Of a stretch of DNA of 64,000 nucleotides, positions 21,940 through 32,479 are shown piece after piece (positions within the stretch are counted from its first letter, which is position 1; each line of letters begins with the position of its first letter). The notes under the pieces were generated by a model. It was given only the letters and a program-made list of their open reading frames with translations, was not told the DNA's origin and searched no databases. Both the position numbers and the translations under genes were made by a program. The stretch is from Brachypterus glaber (lineage: Eukaryota; Arthropoda; Insecta; Coleoptera; Kateretidae): NCBI GenBank assembly GCA_958510825.1, contig OY294050.1, positions 43,785,249 through 43,849,248 of the forward strand, written 5' to 3'.

Positions 21940-22157
21940 CCGTGCGATTATAAAGTGCCGATCACTTTTTAATGCAAAACTGGCATTAGCGATGAGTAAA
22001 ATGCAAGAAAGCTGAGTGCGTTTTACTGGCCACCGAGCTGCTGCAGCATGCTGTACGTAGCAATCACATGAGCTTGCCGCGCAAAACTCTACAGAGGCGT
22101 GGCTTCAAACGAAGAGTATATTCTTTTCAAACTGTTCGGCACTTTATAATCGCACTG
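21940..22157. mobile_element. 218-bp TA-flanked inverted-repeat element
   Basis: Left end CCGTGCGATTATAAAGTGCC, right end its inverse ending CGCACTG; TA at 21938-21939 and 22158-22159. The central part is GC-richer (CTGCTGCAGCATGCTG). No protein; the short frame crossing it is not convincing. Confidence 0.6.
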
Positions 22158-22582
22158 TATACAGGGCGATTCAACAAGGCATATCAATCGTTTTTTGACA
22201 TTATTACAGTTGTAAAAAAAGCTTTTATATATCTAGGTTCGAAAATCAGTTCTAAGAGTACAACAGCCTCTTAAAGAATTTATTCTAGATGTTATAACAC
22301 TTTTGAAGGGACCGTAGCTCCATTGAAAGCAATTTGTGGATATTTGTGTACGGGAATTTCTTTTATAATGTTTGATAAAAAATTAAAATTTTAATTGGCG
22401 CATTTTTTAGTTCCTGTTTTGGATACTCATAACGTGAAATTTTCTCTTTAACTTCAATTTTCTCGAGAATGGTTCGCCCAACTAAGGTTTGGAAAATAAC
22501 AAAACAGACAATTCATACACTCGTTTGTATTTTTAATACTGAATGTTATTTGTTGTTGTTTCTTATTTATATCGCCACCATT

Positions 22583-23180
22583 GGTATTTAATACTTTACT
22601 TGTGATATTAAATACTGCAATATGTGTATTGTATACAAAATGTTGTCATACTAACATGAGAGCGTGCTGGTATATTTGGATCCCCACGCAACATGTGTTT
22701 ATTAATACTGTAACATTTGGTAAATTATATCACAGTTATAGTTTGTTATACTTTTAGTTGTAGTTGTTGTGTTATTGATCTAGTTTAAAGCATGTTACAG
22801 TATTAAGTAAAATAACAATCGATAAATAATACCAAATTTTTCATTAGTAATAAACGATCGATTATTTTATCAGTGTGTAATTGTGTGTGATTGAAATCTT
22901 TATATTATTAGTAATCAAAATTTTGTTATTATTTACCGATTGTTCATTTTTCTGAATACTGTAACATACTTTAAACTAGATCAGTAACACAACTTAACAA
23001 CAACTCAAAGTATACCATACTATAAGTGTTACAGTAATTTTTACTATAACATGCTAGTATTAATAAACACATGTTGCGCGGGGATTCAAATGTACCAGCA
23101 CGGTCTCTATGTTAGTATGACAACATTTTGTATACAATACACACATTACAGTATTTAATATCACAAGTAAAGTAAAGTAT
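22583..23180. mobile_element. ~600-bp palindromic element
   Basis: Left arm from GGTATTTAATACTTTACTTG through GTATTGTATACAAAATGTTG and CATGTGTTTATTAATACTGT reappears inverted across 22990-23180; the centre lies near 22850-22880. Almost the whole length is arm, with little spacer. Target duplication not resolved. Confidence 0.7.
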
Positions 23181-23800
23181 AATATTATTCTAGCGCAGGC
23201 GCTGTGAATTATTAACAACAAACAACCAAAACAGCCAAAAAAATATTCAAGCTTGTAAAACCTATGAAAATACCCCATGTAAATATTAAAATTTTGCCTC
23301 ATAGGCACCTTATTATACCTAACATTTACATTCAAAATGTTAATTTTTATCATTCGGCAAATTGATATTTAATCTAAAAATACGAAGAAACTAGGGTGAG
23401 AATGTCATGCAGAAAAATTAATACTAACGATGATTAAAAAATCTACATAAAAGTTTAGGGGATTGTGAAAAACTGCAGATGCCGCTTATTTTATGGCCGC
23501 TTCGGGAGTATAACACAAGATCGCAGAGAAAATTGCATGATACTACATAAACTAAATATATGGATAATTAAGGCAAGCGTATATGTGAATGGTGTAAATC
23601 ATTTTATAAAAATGTTTCGGGTAAAAAGCGTAGACAGTAAAACAAAAATGTTCTATAATTTAATAATGTGTTTTTTTTATCGAGGATTTTCTCTTTTTGC
23701 TTTCTCATTTTGATAACTTTCAAAATTTTGGAAAAGCCTTGTATTTAGTTTATACACGATGGCGAATGTTTTAGAGACTTAATTATAATTATTAGATTAT
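23181..23800. other. No gene seen
   Basis: Two short frames here (23353-23060 minus, 23465-23713 plus) lack recognisable motifs. The first lies mostly in the palindrome. Confidence 0.3.
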
Positions 23801-23819
23801 AATTAATTATAATTAATTA

Positions 23820-24075
23820 ACAATAGAAACAAGGATAATTTTCAAATCAACCATTATAAACTTACAAAGATTTTGAATAGTGTTTTTGTTAAAGGACTTG
23901 ATTATTATAATAAGTTACCAATTGTGATAAAAAATTGTAAGTACAAAAAATTTAAAGTAAAAAGTAGAAAATATATAGTTGAAAATTTTAATTAGAGCTT
24001 AAGTATTAAGTAGTATTATTAGGAAAATGTATTATATAATAGCTATGCTAAATAAAGTTATATTATTATTATTTA
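23820..24075 (+). pseudogene. Last ~60 codons and tail of a CR1/I-like LINE
   Basis: A plus-strand frame ending in TAG at about 23992-23994 reads KGLDYYNKLPIVIKN and KFKVKSRKYIVENFN. The pattern YNxLPxxIKN...KFKxxLxxYLxxN is the usual C-terminus of CR1/I-type reverse transcriptase proteins. A short 3' UTR and an ATTATTATT tail follow near 24061-24075. Severely 5'-truncated. Confidence 0.55.
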
Positions 24076-24166
24076 TAGGAAATTAAAAAAAAAAACATCC
24101 TTATTAGTTACAAAACAAAACAAAAATAAAACTTGTTGAATCCTGGGAGCTTTTAAAATTAAATAT

Positions 24167-24372
24167 TAGGATGGGGTGCAGGAAAGTCTAAATTCAACAT
24201 AAAAAATTTCAACCCGATCTGATAATTTAAAGTACCCGTTTTGTAGGCGTAAACCGCCCTTAAATATTGTCCGATAGGGTTGAAATTTTAGGATGGGGTG
24301 CAGGAAGGACCCTTAAGTCAACGTACAAAATTTCAGCCCGATCGGATGATTTAAAGTACTAGTTTTTTAGCG
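24167..24372 (+). repeat. Diverged tandem duplication (~115 bp)
   Basis: TTAGGATGGGGTGCAGGAA, AAAATTTCAACCCGATC and GATAATTTAAAGTAC occur in the same order at 24167-24236 and again at 24290-24358, with several differences. Confidence 0.65.
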
Positions 24373-24805
24373 TTCCGCAAAAAAAAATCGATCCGCAATG
24401 CAATACTAATAGGGACCCCTAATATGGATATGATATGATTTTTGGAAGACCAAAAAATTGTGATATAGTTTTTGAAATTAAGTTCTTAAGAGTAAAAAAA
24501 AAGTTTACCTAGAATTAGGAATTTTGTGGGAATCCTATATTAGCAGCAATTGGGTAACAACACATATTCTTGCAAATTTTGCCGAATTTTATACCGTACT
24601 TGATACTACATAAAGTTTTAAAAGAAAATTGTAATTTTTTTTTTCGAATTTCATAACGTAATTTTAAATAATAATTATTAATAATTTAATTTTAAAACTT
24701 GATTTTAAGATATTTCGTCGTCATAGTAAATATAAACGGTAAATATGAAGATTCAATTAAATATCATATAAAACAGTAAAATTCGGTTTAAATAATATCA
24801 ATTTT

Positions 24806-26020
24806 ATGGCAATCCAAAGAGGTAATGCTATAAGTGTCTTGGGAACATTTGATAATGATTCTGAAATGAACGATGATAAATTATACAACACCAACAACAG
24901 TTTAAATTACAGTGATATTGAGGATAACAGCGAGAAAAACTATATCACAAACAATAAGCCAGAGGTCGGAAGTCCAGTCAAAACTCTGGGTCTTAAAGGG
25001 TTAAAAAATATCGAAAATACCTGTTTCATGAACTCGGTCATTACATGCCTTTCGAACACGAAACTTTTGTTGGAATACTTAAAGAAGGACAGCTATATGC
25101 AGGACATCAACACCAATATATCAAGTAGGCATGGAGCTTTAATTAAGACATTTGCCGATGTGATAAAACAGTTGTGGTCAGAAGATTTATCTGAACGGGT
25201 AGTAAACACGGTCTCTTTCAAGAGCCAAATCCAGATTTTCGCCCCCCAATTTACAGACTACAAACAACAGGACGCACAAGAATTTCTGCGGTACCTTTTA
25301 GAGGGACTTCACGAGGACGTTAACAGGGTAACGGAAAAACCTAAACCTATTTTTACCAAAATAGATGAAAAATTAACTGATAATGAAAAATCTGCCGAAT
25401 CATGGTCCAGATACCTCCGGATGGACGACTCTCGCATTTTGGACCTCTTCGTCGGACAACTGAAATCCACCCTCAAATGCACCTATTGCAGCCATTGTTC
25501 CGTCACATTCGAACCATTCTGGGACCTTTCTCTCTCTCTTCCACAACACATCGGTCAATTAAGTTTATCACATTGTTTGGAATCCTTCACACGGGAAGAA
25601 TCGTTGGACGGTGATGAAAAACCTACATGTTCAAAATGCAAAAAGCGCAGAAAATGCACAAAATTCTTTAGAATTCAAAAATTCCCAAAAATATTAGTAA
25701 TTCACCTTAAACGCTTCTCCCCGATGACACAGTTTCAAAGTAAGCTCAAAGTCACCGTAGACTTCCCCCTAGAAGAATTAGATATGAGCAATTATGCAGC
25801 AGAGTCCGTTGCACCCTCCAAATACAACTTATACGCCATTTCAAATCACAGTGGTACCACGTATAGCGGACACTACACCGCTTATTGTAAACATCCCTAT
25901 AATCATACGTGGCACGAATACAACGACTCTAGGGTATCTTCAATTTCACCAACATCCATCGTATCAGGGAATGCTTACATATTATTGTACGAACAAGAAA
26001 GTCAAAAATCATATACTTGA
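24806..26020 (+). CDS. Usp2: Ubiquitin-specific protease, USP2-type catalytic domain
   Basis: A complete 404-residue frame. The first ~60 residues are polar, Asn/Asp-rich and probably disordered. The USP domain fills the rest. The Cys box is GLKNIENTCFMNS with catalytic Cys73. The QQDAQEFLRYLLEGLHEDV helix follows. DSRILDLFVGQLKSTLKC leads into a zinc ribbon of two CxxC pairs (C225/C228 and C275/C278). ILVIHLKRFS comes next, then the His box SGHYTAYC (His356), and Asn373/Asp374 in EYNDSRV. All catalytic residues are present, so activity is expected: cleaving ubiquitin from proteins, probably in the cytosol. Order and wording fit USP2/USP21 best. No intron interrupts it, where relatives usually have several; it may be a retrocopy or one very large exon. 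The ATG at 24806 is the first in frame after a stop at 24758. AATAAA at 26141 could be the polyadenylation signal. Confidence 0.9.
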   Translation: MAIQRGNAISVLGTFDNDSEMNDDKLYNTNNSLNYSDIEDNSEKNYITNNKPEVGSPVKTLGLKGLKNIENTCFMNSVITCLSNTKLLLEYLKKDSYMQDINTNISSRHGALIKTFADVIKQLWSEDLSERVVNTVSFKSQIQIFAPQFTDYKQQDAQEFLRYLLEGLHEDVNRVTEKPKPIFTKIDEKLTDNEKSAESWSRYLRMDDSRILDLFVGQLKSTLKCTYCSHCSVTFEPFWDLSLSLPQHIGQLSLSHCLESFTREESLDGDEKPTCSKCKKRRKCTKFFRIQKFPKILVIHLKRFSPMTQFQSKLKVTVDFPLEELDMSNYAAESVAPSKYNLYAISNHSGTTYSGHYTAYCKHPYNHTWHEYNDSRVSSISPTSIVSGNAYILLYEQESQKSYT

Positions 26021-26140
26021 ATAGTTTATTTATTTCTTTTTTTTTACTTATTTGTTACTATTATTTAACTTGATTGTTAATTAATTTTTTTTTAATTAAT
26101 ATGTATATTTATATTAATTTTATTGTAAAAAATAGTACTA

Positions 26141-26146
26141 ATAAAA
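26141..26146 (+). promoter_or_regulatory. Possible polyadenylation signal of the USP gene
   Basis: AATAAA lies about 120 bp after the stop codon, in AT-rich sequence just before a LINE insertion at 26186. AT richness makes chance occurrence likely. Confidence 0.4.
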
Positions 26147-26185
26147 CTTTCTACATTTTATAATTTAATGTTAATATTACTCTCA

Positions 26186-26812
26186 TTTTTTTTTTTTTTT
26201 GGGATACCAGGCAACGAGAAGGCAGACGAACTTGCCAGGCTCGGAGCCGAGACTCCGTGCATGGGACCCGAACCCATGCTTGGTATTACAAGGAAACAAG
26301 TCACATCAGCCCTCAACACGTGGGCTGGAGAAAAACTAAGGGAAAGCTGTTCAACGGTCACGAACTGCAGACAGGCAAAGGACTTCCTTTCCGGTCCAAG
26401 CAAGTCAAAAACTGCGTGGCTACTAGGAAGAAGCCGAGCCACGATCAGCCAACTCACAGGGATCCTCACGGGTCACTGTAGACTAGGAAGGCACCTGTTC
26501 AAGATGAAGGTCGGTAACGACCCCGTCTGTTCGGGTTGCAGGATAGACGAAGAATCGCCCTTCCATTTCCTAGGACAATGCGATCGGTTCGGCAGAATAC
26601 GACAGGAGATCTTCGGAGTGGCAACTCTCCGAAGAGAGGAGTTGCGTACCCTTGCCTGGACAGATATCGCGACCTTTATAAGGAGGTCCGGCAGGTTTAG
26701 GCAGGGAGTAGGGTAGATGTGTGGCTGGGACAGCTCGGGGCTGGCAAAAAGGGCCATAATGGCCTAGTTGCCTGGCTTGTAGCCTCCCCACCCTTACTAC
26801 TACTACTACTAC
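26186..26812 (+). pseudogene. 3' end of a non-LTR retrotransposon with RNase H domain
   Basis: After a T run, the plus-strand frame starts inside an RNase H domain (GIPGNEKADELARLGAE, the last catalytic-Asp block) and continues to a TAG ending at 26716. It includes LTGHCRLGRHLFKM and a Cys/His motif CSGCRIDEESPFHFLGQC (C-x2-C-x8-H-x4-C), the usual end of R1/I-group ORF2 proteins. EN, RT and most of RNase H are missing. A 3' UTR with GGCCATAATGGCCTAGTTGC leads to a (TAC)n tail at 26795-26815. The sequence TACTCTCA occurs at 26178-26185 and 26813-26820, a likely 8-bp target duplication, the right copy merging with the tail. About 170 codons are still open. The last ~60 bp match the SINE at 28119. 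Confidence 0.75.
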
Positions 26813-26820
26813 TACTCTCA

Positions 26821-28106
26821 AATTTTACTTTTTACAGTGTAAAAATGTAAGAAACGTTATTTTGATGCTTATGGTTTAAAATACAATATTATACTATAAC
26901 ATATAATAATATTATATAATATACTATCATATGCAAAATAATTTATAGTAATTTTAAAAATGTCCTTTAACTTTACGATGTCAACGTAATATTATTATAA
27001 AATTATTTTAAAATTAAGATATGGCATTGGGCACAATTTGCAGTTTTAAATTCCAGAGTTAAAGCAAAAATTAAGTTTTACTGTAAAATTTTAGTTTTAC
27101 TGTAAAATTTTAGTTTTACTGTAAAATTTTAGTTTTACTGTAAAATTTTAGTTTTACAATTTCTGTGGTACCGATAGTCAATAATTAAATTTAAGAATTA
27201 AAAAACAAGGTAATTTAATCTAAAAGGATAAAATAACTAAAAATTTAATTCAATTCAATAATTACAAATGCCTTAATATGTAAATGCTACAAATGCTTAA
27301 TTATTTGGTTATTATAATAATTAAATTCGTTTGACAGTTACTATAAGCGTACACAAATAAAGGACGGCGTATTTCTATAGCAAACTAATTTCGAATTCAT
27401 CTCTGTGAATAATTTTCACATTTCGAATTATATCATTTTAATTAACCGTTTTTGACAAAACTATTATTATTATTATTTCACAGGAAAATACCGCTAAGTA
27501 TATTTGACGGATTACGGGGCGTTATTATAATTATTATTATTTCTTTATTTGTACAATTATATATAAAATAAATATGATTATATAAATATATCCATCCTGT
27601 TCTCTTTGGCCAAACTTTTACTGTTCTCGTTGGCCAAACTTTTCATTATTTTCTTTCTTATTAAATGTCAATAGAAGTCAAAATGTTTTAGAAGCGTATT
27701 CTACACTTTGAACAACAAAGTTTCAACTAACATTTTTCCAGGTATTTACTTTTATGCATTTTTAAATAGAGCTTTTTATTACCTTTTTGCCTGTACTTAA
27801 AAAATAAAAATATTATGAACATAGCACATTTTATTTACAATACAACCCTGTTCTATCTGCAGTTTTTGAGATTTTTTTTTAGTGCAACGAAGTTCTAACT
27901 GATAACAAAGTTTAATTTGAATTTCTTACTTAAAAATCAGGTACTCCGTTAATGAAAATTAACCTAAGCCACATCGATGTCACTAATGCATAAAAAGTTT
28001 GGCCTGTTATTTTTACCAAAATTATGGAGGTTGATGAGGAATACTTGTGCAAAACAACTATTAATTATCAATTTTAATAATGATTAATAATAATTTATGC
28101 AAAATA
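26821..28106. other. AT-rich DNA with an internal minisatellite, no gene seen
   Basis: The only structure noted is a tandem repeat at 27072-27165 (separate entry) and two copies of TTGGCCAAACTTTT at 27605-27645. Confidence 0.4.
27072..27165. repeat. 18-bp tandem repeat made of a palindromic unit
   Basis: About five head-to-tail units of TTTTACTGTAAAATTTTAG. Each unit holds the near-palindrome TTTTACTGTAAAA. The units are almost identical, implying recent expansion or homogenisation. Confidence 0.8.
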
Positions 28107-28118
28107 TTGCATTTGTGT

Positions 28119-28671
28119 GGGGGCGGCGGTAGCTCAGTCGTGAACGCCTCGATCTAGTATTCGAGAGGCCGGGGTTCAATCCTCGGTTGTGGAACAACTT
28201 TTTCACAGAAATAAAATACCGTCGTTTCCCCACCACGTCGGCTTGTGCTGCCGAAGATCTAAGCACACAGTACAGAAAAAGGTTTGCAGTGGATAATGCC
28301 GCATAGCACTCGGACCTGTGATACTACCCGCACCGAGAGGGAGCAGCAAGGTAGCTGTCAGGTCTGTTGGCAGAGCTCACTTTAAGGACTTCCAAGCAAC
28401 GAGGATCTGTACTAAGGCTGCAAGCGAAAATGATCCTTAAGCAGTTTGGCGCCGGTCCAAGTGCACTGGCAGCCAATAAACTTAAGAATCAAAGCCGCTC
28501 ACTTAGCCAAAAAAGCCGACAAAACGAGGTTCGGATTCCTCGCTAAACTGTAGGTCCCGGGGTACAACAACTAAAATCCTCGTTAGAGTAGAAAAACTAG
28601 TAACACAAGGGTAGGCAAAAAGGACCATATGGTCTAGTTGCCAGGCTTGACCTCCCCACCATTACTACTAC
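28119..28671 (+). mobile_element. tRNA-derived SINE, full-length, with 12-bp target duplication
   Basis: The head is tRNA-like: GGTAGCTCAGTCGTGAACGC (box A region), an anticodon-like stem CTCGA/TCGAG and GGGTTCAATCC (box B), ending TTGTGG. A ~430-bp body follows and the last ~60 bp (AAAAAGGACCATATGGTCTA, GTTGCCAGGC, CTCCCCACC, TACTACTACT) match the 3' end of the LINE at 26186-26812. TTGCATTTGTGT flanks both sides exactly (28107-28118, 28672-28683). The layout fits a SINE transcribed by RNA polymerase III and copied by the LINE that shares its tail. Copy 2 is at 62136. Confidence 0.85.
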
Positions 28672-28683
28672 TTGCATTTGTGT

Positions 28684-29258
28684 ACAAATTTTATTTATTT
28701 ATTTATACACACATACATTATTTTAATTACAGTGACATTATACAGTATTTTATCCTACCTAATATGCCTAATATAATACTACCAGAACAACAAAAGTATT
28801 TTTTGTTAAATAGGTGAGATATGGTGTGTTAAAAAAGTATATCTCTTAGAAAATTAAATGTAAGTTTTTAAATGTATATCACGGAAGCTATAAATAGCTT
28901 GTGTGTGATATACCCGTTTTTTATAACGAATTGTTTTCTTATTTAATTTTTATTAGAGTGGCAAGAAAATGAAACAGAAAAAATAATATTAGAAAACAGA
29001 AAAGGAACAAAATTTTTTTTTTCTATTTTTTTTTCTCTCCACAATAATTTAAATTTAAGTGTGAAAAAAAATGTGAAAAAATATGAAAAAATAAAAAAAA
29101 TGTGAAAAAAATGTGAAAAAATATATACTTTCAATTTTAGAATTCTAAAATATAGAAGTAAAAGTCAAAACATCGAAAAAAATCAGCAAAAACAAAAATA
29201 TATATTTTACAGCCCTTTTTAAGATCAAAAAGGATACAAATCTTCCCATAGATTTTTT
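28684..29258. other. AT-rich, A-run-rich DNA, no gene seen
   Basis: 29060-29125 is a loose repeat of ATGTGAAAAAA. The short minus-strand frame here is just that low-complexity sequence. Confidence 0.4.
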
Positions 29259-29954
29259 CTAATCAAATATACTAACTAATGCTAACTGGTTCTCTACAAT
29301 CCAAATTTTTATTCTTTTTGTAAAAGATTTATATGAATAATTACCGGTTTTTAACTCAATCGGTAACATATTGAATATTTTTTGTACATGATATGTAAAA
29401 TTATTTATTCCAACTGCTTTCTTTACTTTATTTAGATTTGACTGAAGATTTTCCCTTTGCCTTGTATCGTGCTGGTGATTTATAAGGTTAACGCATTGTT
29501 TGTTTTTAAAATAGTACTTTAACAAGGAAAGTAAGTAAAGTTCTTTAATATTCATTACCTCAAATTCACTAAATAATTGTTCTGAAGAGTATCGTCGCGG
29601 CTTATTTAATATAATTTTAATTATCCTTTTTTGAATAACTTCTAGATTTTCACGAGTAGTTTTACATACCGCACCCCAAATAATTACCCCGTAATTTAAA
29701 ATTGATTGACAAAACGCAAAATACATTATTTTCAGTAACTTAACTGATAAAATTTTTTTTAATGTGTTATAACAATAAATAGTTTTTCTTAATTTATCAC
29801 AGATACTTATAATATGGTAGTCCCATCTAAGATGGCAATCTATGGTTAGACCTAAATATTTTAAATGTTCAGCCTTTTCTATAATTGTGCATGTGCAGTT
29901 TAAGTTATTTGTGCAATTTTTAGTGTGAATTTTAAGTGTATTTAATTCTGGCAA
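29259..29954 (-). pseudogene. C-terminal fragment of a LINE reverse transcriptase
   Basis: The minus-strand frame of 231 codons contains KAEHLKYLGLTIDCHLRWDY, the block downstream of the RT catalytic site, then ILNYGVIIWGAV, EVIQKRIIKIILN and a C-terminal YHVQKIFNMLPIELK stretch. These are standard features of the thumb and C-terminal region in CR1/Jockey-group ORF2 proteins. The FADD motif and everything before it are absent (5' truncation near 29960). It differs clearly from the ORF2 at 11075 and is a different family. No stop interrupts the remnant. No clear tail or target duplication was found. Confidence 0.7.
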
Positions 29955-30444
29955 TTTTTTTCTATATGAAGAAAATATAAATATATATAAATTATTAAAA
30001 CAAAGCCAAAAAACATGCGAATAAATTGGAAAAGCGTTTTAACTCATTTAAAACACTGTTGTACTACTACTTTTCATAGATTTTTGGGTTATATCAAAGT
30101 TCCAACTGATTATTTATTTTAGCTAATATTTAAAATATCAACAAAATGTGTATTATAGGTACTAATTTATCCTAATATAAGCCCATCCCAGCATAATACA
30201 CCACTCAATTATGAAATTTAAGGTAAGTTTCATGATTTTTAAGTTTCGATTGATCATAAATCTATAATTTATACAGATAGATATAGATAATTCTTATCAG
30301 ATTACAGGTCTGCCAACATCTAATGTGTAGTACATTTGTGCAAACATTAGATGGCGCCACCAATTTGTACGCTCTCGATACAGTTATACTTATTTTTAAT
30401 AAGTATTTAAAATTCTCAACAGTCAGTGCGAAAGCCACCATACC

Positions 30445-30498
30445 AATATATGCTCACTGATGATCGCAAAAAAGCGTGAAATAGCAGCTATATGATAT
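30445..30498 (+). ncRNA. Candidate hammerhead ribozyme, complete core
   Basis: CTGATGA at 30457-30463; stem II CGC/GCG (30465-30467 with 30474-30476) capped by A6; GAAA at 30478-30481; stem III hairpin ATAG-CAG-CTAT (30481-30491); U30491 and A30492 as the U-H before the predicted cut; stem I TCA (30454-30456) with TGA (30493-30495), extended by ATA/TAT across an internal loop. Every invariant core base is present. Stem II is short and has extra U residues at its base, which may weaken it. Such motifs are known in Penelope-like element termini. Confidence 0.55.
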
Positions 30499-30617
30499 TT
30501 TGGTAGGGATTTTCTCATTGATTGTGAAAATTCTGTAGTAGAGCAGTGCAATTTCTTTATATAATTTATACAGTCCAAACCTTGTTGTTCTCGTACGACG
30601 ACATATTAAGATTAATA

Positions 30618-31520
30618 GAGGAAATGCGCCTAATTTCGGATGGTTTCCAAATTTCGGATAGTAGTGTATTTAAGATACTGTCTGCAAAGGTAAACAGAAA
30701 CCTACTTTTATGTGAAGCCAAAAGTCAAACTAAATCCGTCCTGTAATATGATAACGGTAGAGCTTCTCCCCTTTAAATGGCAGCACAAATCGTTTATATT
30801 GCAAATGGCAGTTTTGTGCTCAGTTGCATTATTATGCTTGTTTATTTTATAAATAATCGTTATAAAAGTTCGTCATTCTGTCTTGGGTAAGTTATGATGT
30901 TAGTTAAGTTGATTCACTATTCATAATTAAGCAATTTGAAAACGTAAACATTCTACAAATTTCTAATCTAAAAAGCAGAAAGTTGCCTAATTTCGGATAT
31001 ACCATTTTTGTGCATTTGATTCCCAATTTCGGATATCCGCAAGGTAATTATTATTCAGGATAACCAACCATTAATTATTATTTTTATAATGATACAACAA
31101 ACTAAGATAAACAATTTTGAAAAAACGAAAATTACCTAAGATACTAAGATATTCGAAATTGGGAATCTAAAATTATAGTTCCTATAGTATTTCGTAGAAA
31201 ATCGCTTAATGATTAAATTACGTCTTAAATGTGAAGGAATAACAAGAAACATAAGCAATGGGATCCAGATCTAGTCTTGAAAAATTTTTTTCGGATATGT
31301 CCGAAATTAGGAGCCCTTTTTCAAATGCACAAAAATGCGCTGATTTTTTTTAACCGTGTTTTTTGGAAATAATAAACTGTAATAAAATTGCTTTTATAAT
31401 AAATCATGGTTCGCTATAATAAGTTGTATCTGGTTATATAAAAAAAATATCAAAAAGTAATACCGAGTATTAAATATTGAATACATTGTAAATGGTATCC
31501 GAAATTAGGCGACTTTCCTC
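30618..31520. mobile_element. TA-flanked inverted-repeat element with TTTCGGAT subterminal repeats
   Basis: Ends GAGGAAATGCGCCTAATTTC and the inverse at 31520 (ATTAGGCGACTTTCCTC); TA at 30616-30617 and 31521-31522. The motif AATTTCGGATA recurs at about 30628, 30647, 30987 and 31024, and inverted near 31150, 31303 and 31497. No transposase. The short frame near its start is not considered a gene. Confidence 0.75.
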
Positions 31521-31550
31521 TAAGGTTTTTTGACAGTATACCACAAATTT

Positions 31551-31883
31551 TAAATATAGGTTAAATTTTGTATATTGGTATAAAATAAAAGTATAAAATT
31601 AGCAGCCTAGCGCTTTCGGCACCATTCCGGTACCATCCTCAGGGCAGGCCCTAAAAAGTAAGGGATTTTTTTTTTTTTAATGGTAAATGGTTTTTTAAAA
31701 ATTGAACAAATATTTTAGGTTATGTTTAAAAAAAAAAACTGTTAACCATTTTAAAAAAAAAAAAAAATTCCCTTACTTTTTAGGGCCTGCCCTGAGGATG
31801 GTACCGGAATGGTGCCGAAAGCGCTAGGCTGCTAATTTTATACTTTTATTTTATACCAATATACAAAATTTAACCTATATTTA
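31551..31883. mobile_element. Head-to-head palindrome of a Penelope-like terminal sequence
   Basis: TAAATATAGGTTAAATTTTG (31551) through CAGGGCAGGCCCTAAAAAGT is repeated inverted with almost no mismatch up to 31883; the spacer of ~90 bp is a T run, a short unique part and an A run. Each arm holds a hammerhead-like motif (31789-31829 on +, 31605-31645 on -). Penelope-like elements are known to carry such motifs and to insert with inverted terminal segments. Flanking duplications were not found. Confidence 0.6.
31789..31829 (+). ncRNA. Hammerhead-like motif in palindrome arm
   Basis: GCC (stem I), CTGAGGA, an extra U, stem II GGTACC/GGTGCC (31800-31805 with 31811-31816) around GGAAT, GAAA, palindromic AGCGCT (31820-31825) ending in the U before A31826, then GGC that pairs with GCC. 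The predicted cut is after 31826. Stem III is too short to form alone, so activity would need a dimer. The mirror copy is on the minus strand at 31605-31645. Confidence 0.5.
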
Positions 31884-32479
31884 GACATATTAAGAAGTAT
31901 AACAAAGGAAAAAAAATAAGTTTTATGAAACCAAAAAGGAGAAAAATCCCTTAATTTTAAGTTAGATTGATGGTAGAGCTCTTTTCAATTAAATTTTGAA
32001 ATAAAAATTGGGTTATATTAAAGTCGCATTAAATGTTGTTTCCAGACCACCATGACAAGAACATAAAAGGAATGCAAGAACGTATTATAAAAAGATCCGA
32101 TTGTGTTTTGTCATGGGGAATAAACGTGTTGGAACAGATTCTGCGTGGACTAACTAAAGTTGAATAATCTGGTTACACAGCTCCACAGGGATATGCTACA
32201 TTTTATAGTAGTCGTCTCCAGAGATATAAGAGAATTTTTTTTAACAGCGAACATGTATTTTAAGGTCAAGGTATACTGGCAGCAGTCGACTGCAGGTATT
32301 CAATCAGAGCACATCGTACGACTACTAAAATAAATTAAAATTTAATTACGCCTCTATCCCACATTGATCTGTTTTAAAAGTAAAAACTCTCTTATATCTC
32401 CGAAGACAACTATTAATCTGCCCAGATGAGCAACACGAATAAACTTTAAAAACTCATCATTTGGACCCTTAATAACACC
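31884..32479. repeat. Intergenic DNA with a small inverted repeat
   Basis: TAGTAGTCGTCTCCAGAGAT (about 32198) and its inverse AAACTCTCTTATATCTCCG (about 32382) face each other over ~160 bp. No gene seen. Confidence 0.45.

Noticed and set aside
28119..28195. A tRNA gene, from the box A/box B signature
   Set aside because: The tRNA-like head continues into a long conserved body, has an exact target duplication and a second copy at 62136, so it is a SINE.
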